Below are positions 1 to 4,319 of a DNA stretch of 8,170 nt, in pieces. Source of the DNA: CAYGZM01 sp964354365 (GTDB taxonomy: Bacteria; Planctomycetota; Phycisphaerae; Sedimentisphaerales; Anaerobacaceae); assembly GCA_964354365.1 (NCBI GenBank), contig CAYGZM010000163.1, positions 1 through 8,170 of the forward strand, given 5' to 3'. Below the pieces are notes generated by a model, which was not told where the DNA came from, searched no databases, and was given only the letters and a program-made list of their open reading frames with translations. Position 1 is the first letter of the stretch; each line of letters begins with the position of its first letter. The position numbers and the translations under genes are program-made.

Positions 1-228
1 GGCATCACCGGTCCGACCGGGTCAAGGCGCATATTCTTGTGTGCTTTTTGGCTTACGTTCTGTGGAAGAGCCTGGCTCAGTGGATGCGGCGGGAACGCCC
101 AGGTAAGCAAGACGATCCGGCTTCGTTGCGTGACAACACCCGATGAAGCCCAGAAAGTGCTGTTGAACCGGTTAGGTCTGACGCTGCCGCGACGGCTGCG
201 CCGCATCGACGAAGTCATACAAATGTAG
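1..228 (+). pseudogene. 3' remnant of an IS4/IS1634-type DDE transposase, frameshifted and internally deleted
   Basis: Two reading frames together give the C-terminal end of a transposase. From base 3, one frame reads HHRSDRVKAHILVCFLAYVL then WKSLAQWMRR, the conserved C-terminal segment of IS4/IS1634-like transposases. It runs into a stop at 144-146 after unrelated residues. A second frame, from about base 91 to the TAG at 226-228, reads KTIRLRCVTTPDEAQ, then LLNRLGLTLPRRLRRIDEV, the usual extreme C-terminus of the same proteins. The linker that normally joins these blocks, recalled as some 20-30 residues, is missing and the frame changes near bases 88-100. The copy therefore looks inactivated by a deletion. 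Its 5' part lies outside the window. Family assignment is by recalled motifs; the exact IS name is not known. Confidence 0.75.
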
Positions 229-423
229 TGAAGACTTTTGCCAAGAATCCGCGTTATCGCAGCCAAAAAACCCGATCCTGCCCGCTAACTGCGTAACTTG
301 GGCTAAGACACGAAGGCACGAAAAGAAACTACTCAAGTTGACTGGATCTTGCATAAGTATTTTGTTGGCAAGAACATACGTAATTTGTCATTCTTTCGAG
401 GGGTGAGTGTGAAAGGGTCGAAG
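229..423. other. Gene-free spacer, probably including the right end of the IS remnant
   Basis: The first 80 bases after the transposase stop probably belong to the insertion sequence: AACTGCGTAACTTGGGCTAA near 285-305 resembles the end region of IS1634-type elements. The inverted repeat partner is outside the window, so the boundary cannot be fixed. It is followed by ACACGAAGGCACGAA, a short stretch of a kind common in planctomycete spacers. A TTGACT at 338-343 could be a -35 box, but no good -10 lies 16-18 bases downstream. No convincing promoter for the next gene was found. Confidence 0.4.
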
Positions 424-2514
424 ATGAGCAGGTATCTGGCAGTGGGTGCGGCGTTTTTTGGTTTGCTTGGCGGGGGGTGTTTGGGGGTAGAGGTGGGTTG
501 GCCGGGAGAGGAGTGGGATATGGCGAGGGCGGAAGAAGTGGGGATGGATTGGGGGATGCTGGAGCAGGCGCGGGATTATGCGCTTACTGTGGAGGGGTCG
601 GGGATGGTGACTCGCTACGGGCGGGCGGTTATGCGGTGGGGAGACCAGGAGACGAGATACGATCTTAAGTCGAGCACGAAGGCAATCGGAGTGACGGCGG
701 TTGGGCTGGCGCTGAAGGATGGGAAGTTCAAGAGCTTAGATGAGCCGGCGAAGAAGTATCAGCCTGAGTTAGGGGTGCCGCCGGAAGAGAACAAGCAGAC
801 CGGCTGGATTGAGAAGATTACGCTATTTCATTTGGCGACGCAGACTGCGGGATTTGATAAGCCCGGCGGATATACGAAGCTGCTTTTTGAGGCGGGGACG
901 AAGTGGTCATACAGCGACGGCGGGCCGAACTGGCTGGCCGAGTGCGTGACGCTGGCGTACGGGCGGGATTTGAACGAGCTGATGTTTGAGCGGGTGTTCG
1001 GGCCAATAGGGATAAAGCCCGGCGATTTGATGTGGCGGAATAATTCGTATAGGGAGCATAAGATTAAGGGGATTATGCGGCGGGAGTTCGGGTCGGGGAT
1101 AAGTGCGAACGTGGATGCGATGGCGAGGATCGGGTATCTGTATCTGCGGCGCGGGCGGTGGAAGAATGAGCAGATTGTGCCGGCGGAGTTTATCGAGATG
1201 GTGCGGCGGGCGCCGAAGGAGATTAAGGGATTGGCGGTCGTGAAACCGGAGGATTATTTTAATGCGTCGGACCACTACGGGCTTTTGTGGTGGAATAATG
1301 CGGACGGAACGATGAAGGACGTTCCGCGGGATGCGTACTGGTCGTGGGGGCTGTACGATAGCCTGATTGTGGTGATACCGAGCATAGATATTGTGGCGTC
1401 GCGGGCGGGCAAGTCTTTGAACAAGACGGGGAATGCGGCTTATGGGGCGATTGAGCCTTTTATTGGGCCGGTAGCGTCGGCGTGCCGCCGACGGCTAAAC
1501 GAGGGGCCGTATCCTGCGAGTGACATTCGGATTGAGTGGGGGCCGGCGGATACAATCGTTCGCAAGGCGGAGGGTAGTGACAACTGGCCGATTACGTGGG
1601 CGGACGACGGGAATCTTTATACTGCATACGGGGATGGGTGGGGATTCGAGCCGAAGGTCAATGAGAAGCTGAGCTTAGGGATTGCGAAGATTGTAGGCGG
1701 GGCGGAGGATTTTAATGGAATCAATATTCGCAGCGAGACGGGTGAGCGGGCAGGGCAGGGGGCTGCGGGCGCCAAGGCGAGCGGGATGCTGTGCGTGGGC
1801 GGGGTCCTGTATATGTTGGTGCGGAACGTGGGGAATTCGCAGGTGGCCTGGTCGGAGGACCACGGCTCGACGTGGCGGTGGTGCGAGTGGAAGTTCCAGA
1901 AGAGCTTTGGGGCGCCGACGTTTTTGAATTTTGGGCGGGACTATGCGGGGGCGCGGGACGAATACGTTTATATCTATTCTCACGATTCGGAGAGCGCGTA
2001 TGAGCCGGCAGACAGGATGGTCTTGGCGAGGGTACACAGGAGTAAGATTCGCGATAGGGGGGCTTATGAGTTCTTCGTGGAGCGAGAGAAGGGCGGTGGG
2101 GCGGTCTGGTCTGAAGATATTGAGAAAAGGGGGGCGGTGTTTGAGAATCCGGGCAGGTGCTATCGGTCGGGGATAAGTTGTAATGCGGGGGTGAAGCGGT
2201 ATTTGTGGTGCCAGACGATTTATCGGCAGGAGGATATGCGATTTGCGGGCGGATTGGGGATATTCGAGGCGGCTGAGCCGTGGGGACCGTGGAGGACGGT
2301 GTTCTATACGGAGAAGTGGGACGTCGGGCCGGGAGAGACGAGCAGCTTTCCATCCAAATGGATGGAAAGCCAAATCAAAGAGCAAAAAGCAAAGAGCAAA
2401 GATACAAATCAAAAATCAAGAAGAGAGCACACGGCGTACCTGGTGTTTTCGGGGGAGGATTGCTTCTCGGCACGTGAAGCGAGACTTGTTGTGGGAGACA
2501 GCGGCGCCAAATGA
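424..2514 (+). CDS. Secreted serine hydrolase (class C beta-lactamase-like) fused to a DUF4185-like beta-propeller
   Basis: This encodes 696 residues from the ATG at 424. That start is chosen because AAAGGG lies 6 bases upstream and a signal peptide (MSRYLAVGAAFFGLLGGGC) begins there; in-frame starts at 349, 403 and 409 would only add a non-hydrophobic tail. Residues about 35-350 are a beta-lactamase/transpeptidase-fold serine hydrolase. They show SxxK (S83-S-T-K86) for the nucleophile and base, the block HLATQTAGF, YSD (Y163-D165) in place of the usual YxN, and WSWGLYDS at 306-313 near the expected third motif. Residues about 365-695 match a DUF4185-type propeller (NWPITWADDG, LYTAYGDGWGF, DPAGE-like GPGET), with an Asp-box SEDHGSTW at 477-484 as in sialidase-like propellers. 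The likely location is periplasm or cell surface, with a possible role in cleaving an ester, amide or glycan-linked substrate. The substrate is unknown. Two repeat-like segments are read through in frame (1472-1497 and about 2363-2430). Confidence 0.85.
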   Translation: MSRYLAVGAAFFGLLGGGCLGVEVGWPGEEWDMARAEEVGMDWGMLEQARDYALTVEGSGMVTRYGRAVMRWGDQETRYDLKSSTKAIGVTAVGLALKDGKFKSLDEPAKKYQPELGVPPEENKQTGWIEKITLFHLATQTAGFDKPGGYTKLLFEAGTKWSYSDGGPNWLAECVTLAYGRDLNELMFERVFGPIGIKPGDLMWRNNSYREHKIKGIMRREFGSGISANVDAMARIGYLYLRRGRWKNEQIVPAEFIEMVRRAPKEIKGLAVVKPEDYFNASDHYGLLWWNNADGTMKDVPRDAYWSWGLYDSLIVVIPSIDIVASRAGKSLNKTGNAAYGAIEPFIGPVASACRRRLNEGPYPASDIRIEWGPADTIVRKAEGSDNWPITWADDGNLYTAYGDGWGFEPKVNEKLSLGIAKIVGGAEDFNGINIRSETGERAGQGAAGAKASGMLCVGGVLYMLVRNVGNSQVAWSEDHGSTWRWCEWKFQKSFGAPTFLNFGRDYAGARDEYVYIYSHDSESAYEPADRMVLARVHRSKIRDRGAYEFFVEREKGGGAVWSEDIEKRGAVFENPGRCYRSGISCNAGVKRYLWCQTIYRQEDMRFAGGLGIFEAAEPWGPWRTVFYTEKWDVGPGETSSFPSKWMESQIKEQKAKSKDTNQKSRREHTAYLVFSGEDCFSAREARLVVGDSGAK
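1472..1497. repeat. GC-rich REP-like palindrome inside the hydrolase gene
   Basis: CGTCGGC (1475-1481), GTGCC, then GCCGACG (1487-1493) is a perfect 7-bp hairpin. With a single bulged base the arms extend to TAGC and GCTA, giving about 10 paired positions. It encodes the Arg-rich linker around residues 350-359 (ASACRRRLN), exactly between the hydrolase and propeller domains. The arrangement suggests a dispersed palindromic repeat captured as a linker; copy number elsewhere is unknown. Confidence 0.5.
2345..2430. repeat. Hairpin plus A-rich, intergenic-type repeat inserted in frame in the hydrolase gene
   Basis: GCTTTCCATCC (2345-2355) and GGATGGAAAGC (2360-2370) form a perfect 11-bp inverted repeat around AAAT. 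Immediately after it, 2371-2420 is an A-rich tract built of AAATCAAAGAGCAAAAAGC-type units. On the - strand this tract reads like the T-rich spacer repeat seen at 2611-2640 and 3781-3803. It encodes a Lys/Gln/Ser-rich stretch (residues about 648-669) between the conserved blocks SFPSKWM and YLVFSGEDCFS. Related proteins, as recalled, have only about 8 residues there, so about 50 bases look inserted without breaking the frame. Confidence 0.55.
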
Positions 2515-2612
2515 GGTTGACGCGGGGATACTTTGAGAGACTCTACGAGATGGAGGAGAATGAAGAAGGCAGGGTGATGTTGGAGGGTTGGGTGAGGCGG
2601 TCTGGGGATTGA
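2511..2612 (+). CDS. Possible 33-residue peptide overlapping the hydrolase stop
   Basis: An ATG overlaps the hydrolase stop (ATGA at 2511-2514), the geometry of translational coupling. It opens a 33-codon frame reading MRLTRGYFERLYEMEENEEG then RVMLEGWVRRSGD, ending at the TGA at 2610-2612. The peptide is charged with no membrane segment, and no family is recognised. There is no good Shine-Dalgarno at proper spacing (GGAG lies about 13 bases upstream). It could equally be chance or a decayed gene tail. Confidence 0.2.
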   Translation: MRLTRGYFERLYEMEENEEGRVMLEGWVRRSGD

Positions 2613-2640
2613 TTATTTGCTATTGATTGTTGACTGATTG
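2611..2640. repeat. T-rich spacer repeat, copy 1 (ATTATTTGCTATT)
   Basis: The 13-mer ATTATTTGCTATT at 2612-2624 recurs exactly at 3782-3794. It is followed by more TTGATT/TTGACT-like units, and lies between the hydrolase and aminotransferase genes. It overlaps the proposed -35 box of the latter. Similar T-rich units occur at 4007-4020 and, reversed, inside the hydrolase gene. Confidence 0.5.
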
Positions 2641-2652
2641 GGGGGGTATGAT
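2623..2652 (+). promoter_or_regulatory. Candidate sigma-70 promoter for the aminotransferase, leaderless geometry
   Basis: TTGATT (2623-2628), an 18-base spacer and TATGAT (2647-2652; five of six -10 positions) precede the ATG at 2662 by only 9 bases. Transcription would start within a few bases of the ATG, so the message would have almost no leader. This agrees with the absence of a Shine-Dalgarno for that start. Confidence 0.5.
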
Positions 2653-2661
2653 GCCTGCATT

Positions 2662-3771
2662 ATGAAGCGAATAATTGCAGAGCGAATGAGCAAGATTGAC
2701 GCAAGCGGCATCAGGAAGGTATTTGCGCTGGGGGCGGAGTTAGAGGATCCGGTTGATTTTTCGATAGGGCAGCCGGATTTTGATGTGCCGGAGGCGGTGA
2801 AAGAGGCGGCGATAAAGGCGATTCGGGAGGGTGAGAATAAATACTCACAGACGGCGGGGGATGCGGCGCTGAAAGAGAAGATTGCGGGGCAGGTCGAGAG
2901 CGAATTTGGGTGGGGAGACCCGGCGGTTTTGGTGGCGAGCGGGGTGAGCGGGGGGCTTCTGCTGGCGTTTATGGCGCTTATCAATCCGGGTGATGAGGTG
3001 ATTGTACCGGACCCTTACTTTGTGATTTATAAGCACATTGTAAATATGTTAGGGGGCAGGTGTGTTTTTGTCGATAGCTATCCGGCGTTTCGGCTGCCGG
3101 TTGAGAAGATAGCCAAGGCGATAACAGACAAGACGAAGCTGATAATCGTCAATTCGCCGAATAACCCGACGGGCGCCGTTTACACAGAGGATGAGATCAA
3201 GGCGCTGGCGGATGTGGCAGCGGAAAAAGATGTGCTCGTTATGACGGATGAGATATATGAGAAGTTCTGTTATGACGGCGAGTGCGTCAGTATTGCAAGG
3301 CACTATGACAAGACGCTTTTGCTGCGTGGGTTCAGCAAGTCTTACGGGATGCCGGGCTGGCGGCTGGCTTATGTTGCGGCCAACGAGTCGCTGCGTGAGG
3401 TTGTGGAGGAGATGACGAAGGTGCAGCAATATACGTTTGTGTGCGCGCCGACTCCGTTTCAGAGGGCGGCAATTACGGCGCTGGACTGCGACGTGAACTA
3501 TGTCGTGGATGCTTACCGGACGAAGAGGGACCTTGTTTATGATGGGCTGAGGGACAAGTTCGAGTTAGTGAGGCCGGGCGGGGCGTTCTATGCGTTCGTC
3601 AGGGCGCCCGGGGGCAGGGCGACGGCATTTGTGGAAAAGGCCATAAAGAATAATGTGTTGATAATACCGGGGAAGGTTTTTAGCGAGAGGGACACGCATT
3701 TTCGGATAAGCTACGCGACGAGCGACGAGAAGATTGAGCAGGGGGTGGAGATACTGAGGAGGCTGGCCTGA
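2662..3771 (+). CDS. Class I/II PLP-dependent aminotransferase (aspartate aminotransferase-like)
   Basis: The 369-residue protein has the layout and length of subgroup I-gamma aminotransferases, which transfer an amino group between an amino acid and a 2-oxo acid in the cytoplasm. Visible landmarks are SIGQPDFDVPE (34-44) at the N-terminus; KYSQTAG (60-66), where many relatives have YTxxxG; SPNNPTG (165-171) with the PLP-site Asn; TDEIYE with D196 and Y199; the Schiff-base lysine K226 in GFSKSYGMPGWRLAY; and R348 in HFRISYA for the substrate carboxylate. All catalytic residues appear intact. The start at 2662 (MKRIIAERMSK) is preferred over a TTG at 2638, whose extra eight residues overlap the -10 box. 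Which amino acid it prefers (Asp, aromatic, Ala or other) cannot be told from sequence alone. Confidence 0.93.
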   Translation: MKRIIAERMSKIDASGIRKVFALGAELEDPVDFSIGQPDFDVPEAVKEAAIKAIREGENKYSQTAGDAALKEKIAGQVESEFGWGDPAVLVASGVSGGLLLAFMALINPGDEVIVPDPYFVIYKHIVNMLGGRCVFVDSYPAFRLPVEKIAKAITDKTKLIIVNSPNNPTGAVYTEDEIKALADVAAEKDVLVMTDEIYEKFCYDGECVSIARHYDKTLLLRGFSKSYGMPGWRLAYVAANESLREVVEEMTKVQQYTFVCAPTPFQRAAITALDCDVNYVVDAYRTKRDLVYDGLRDKFELVRPGGAFYAFVRAPGGRATAFVEKAIKNNVLIIPGKVFSERDTHFRISYATSDEKIEQGVEILRRLA

Positions 3772-3780
3772 AAAGGTATT

Positions 3781-3803
3781 CATTATTTGCTATTTACGAT
3801 TTA
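3781..3803. repeat. T-rich spacer repeat, copy 2 (interrupted by the element at 3804-4006)
   Basis: It begins with ATTATTTGCTATT (3782-3794), identical to 2612-2624, and ends in GATTTA (3798-3803). The T-rich motif resumes at 4007 as GATTTACTATTTG, so the tract appears to have been split by insertion of the 203-bp element. Confidence 0.55.
3798..3803. repeat. Target-site duplication GATTTA, left copy
   Basis: GATTTA abuts the left terminal inverted repeat and is identical to 4007-4012. Confidence 0.6.
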
Positions 3804-3824
3804 CTCAAACTGAGCGGTTTTCAA

Positions 3825-3846
3825 GAAAAAGGGACGATAAGTCCCT
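3825..3846 (-). terminator. Terminator-like hairpin on the - strand, inside the small element
   Basis: AGGGAC (3830-3835), loop GATAA, GTCCCT (3841-3846) forms a perfect 6-bp stem. On the - strand it is followed by TTTTCTT, the form of a short intrinsic terminator. On the + strand no U-tract follows, so it is a weak candidate for ending the aminotransferase transcript. No - strand gene nearby needs it, and it may serve the element or be incidental. Confidence 0.35.
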
Positions 3847-3870
3847 ATACGACAGCAATATAGCACAGTG

Positions 3871-3965
3871 TGTCATTCCCGCGAAACCTGTCCTCGACTC
3901 CGATCTGGGAGCGGGAATCCACTCAGCCGGCAGACTACTGGATACCTGCTTTCGCAGGTATGACA
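3871..3965. repeat. Dispersed 'TGTCATTCCCGC' palindromic repeat
   Basis: It begins TGTCAT and ends ATGACA. ATTCCCGC (3875-3882) pairs with GCGGGAAT (3911-3918), and ATACCTGC (3942-3949) pairs with GCAGGTAT (3954-3961) across a TTTC loop, giving two adjacent hairpins. Repeats of this look (GTCATTCCCGC...GCGGGAATCCA) are widespread in bacterial spacers. Here the copy sits inside the element at 3804-4006, so it is nested or was part of it. Confidence 0.6.
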
Positions 3966-3987
3966 AGGCTTTCGCAGGTATGATAAG
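3948..3987. repeat. Tandem duplication of a 20-bp unit
   Basis: GCTTTCGCAGGTATGACAAG (3948-3967) is followed directly by the same unit with one C-to-T change (3968-3987). The duplication straddles the end of the palindromic repeat, consistent with slippage at a hairpin. Confidence 0.8.
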
Positions 3988-4006
3988 GCGAACCGGTCAG
4001 TTTGAG

Positions 4007-4012
4007 GATTTA
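4007..4012. repeat. Target-site duplication GATTTA, right copy
   Basis: GATTTA abuts the right terminal inverted repeat and is identical to 3798-3803. Confidence 0.6.
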
Positions 4013-4070
4013 CTATTTGTTTTGGCGATGTTGGTGGGGGGTAGCTAAGTTGGGTGGCGGGATTCCTTGC

Positions 4071-4102
4071 CTTCGACCCTTCGAGCATGCTCAGGGTTAA
4101 GG
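4071..4102. repeat. Short palindromic spacer repeat centred on GAGCATGCTC
   Basis: GAGCATGCTC (4083-4092) is a perfect palindrome flanked by ACCCT (4076-4080) and AGGGT (4093-4097). The surrounding CTTCGACCCTTCGAG and CTCAGGGTTAAGG resemble the common dispersed spacer repeat CCCTTCGACAAGCTCAGGG. No function can be assigned. Confidence 0.45.
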
Positions 4103-4192
4103 GCTGGTGGGACTTGGGATGGCAGGGGATTGGAGCGGGATGTCTTTACGGTTGCGTGCGGGGAATTTTTCGCTTTATTATCCGGTATGGGG

Positions 4193-4221
4193 TTGACCTA
4201 TTGGGTAAAATCGAATAAAAG
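4193..4221 (+). promoter_or_regulatory. Weak candidate promoter for the first Na/Pi cotransporter gene
   Basis: TTGACC (4193-4198; five of six -35 positions) lies 17 bases before TAAAAG (4216-4221; four of six -10 positions). It would give a leader of about 90 bases ending in AGGGGA (4308-4313), a Shine-Dalgarno 6 bases from the ATG at 4320. Confidence 0.35.
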
Positions 4222-4319
4222 CACGTCAAAACAGGCAGTCTGTGAGCGCTATGGGGTGGTGTCGCAGTGTATGGCGGCTTGCGGGCCACGCTACGAGTAG
4301 TCCTTATAGGGGAAGAAGT

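Larger units (their letters stand above)
3804..4006. mobile_element. Candidate 203-bp MITE-like element with TIRs and target-site duplication
   Basis: The left end CTCAAACTGAGCGGTT (3804-3819) and right end AACCGGTCAGTTTGAG (3991-4006) are inverted repeats matching at 15 of 16 positions. GATTTA lies directly outside both ends (3798-3803 and 4007-4012), as expected for a 6-bp target duplication. Excising the element plus one GATTTA leaves a continuous T-rich spacer. The interior is non-coding. It holds a hairpin at 3830-3846, a palindromic repeat at 3871-3965 and a 20-bp tandem duplication at 3948-3987. It would need a transposase supplied in trans; the family is not recognised. The IS4-type remnant at the window start shows no visible matching end. 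Confidence 0.7.
4013..4319. other. Spacer between the small element and the first Na/Pi cotransporter gene
   Basis: This holds the palindrome at 4071-4102, then G-rich sequence, then a possible promoter (4193-4221) and a leader of about 90 bases. Open frames here (for example 4067-4300, and a GTG extension from 4242) lack conserved content. The 78-base extension has no counterpart in the tandem paralogue, which starts at the equivalent of 4320. No known riboswitch or tRNA was recognised in the leader. Confidence 0.5.

Noticed and set aside
37..228. 63-codon open frame as an independent small gene
   Set aside because: Only its second half is meaningful, and it is the C-terminus of the transposase remnant; the first part is the wrong frame of the preceding transposase block.
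349..423. Upstream ATG at 349 as the hydrolase start
   Set aside because: It adds 25 residues before a clear signal peptide and has no ribosome site, while the ATG at 424 has both.
536..556. Hydrolase as a classic lipoprotein
   Set aside because: The Cys after LLGGG has Gly at -3 rather than Leu/Val/Ile, so the lipobox is imperfect. A plain Sec signal is at least as likely; the positions given are near the mature N-terminus, the Cys codon itself being at 478-480.
1675..2412. Long - strand open frame (245 codons) antisense to the hydrolase
   Set aside because: It is Pro/Arg-rich with no recognisable domain and lies opposite well-conserved coding sequence; it is a shadow of the G-skewed gene.
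2630..2652. TTGACT (2630-2635) as the -35 box with TATGAT
   Set aside because: The spacer is only 11 bases; TTGATT at 2623-2628 gives an acceptable 18.
2638..2661. TTG start for the aminotransferase
   Set aside because: It would place the coding start upstream of and through the proposed -10 box, and the extra residues are not family-like.
3871..3987. CRISPR array
   Set aside because: The two units are directly adjacent with no spacers, and the rest is a palindromic repeat; there are no cas genes.
3873..4088. - strand open frame over the small element
   Set aside because: It reads through palindromic and tandem repeats with no conserved content; CESRYP-like peptides are typical translations of this dispersed repeat.
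4067..4300. + strand open frame before the first transporter
   Set aside because: It runs through a palindromic repeat and the proposed promoter and shows no domain or ribosome site.
4242..4319. GTG extension of the first transporter
   Set aside because: The paralogue begins at the equivalent of ATG 4320, which has its own Shine-Dalgarno, and the extension is not hydrophobic or conserved.
4222..4319. Riboswitch in the leader of the first transporter
   Set aside because: Only short, weak pairings are visible and no known aptamer core was recognised.
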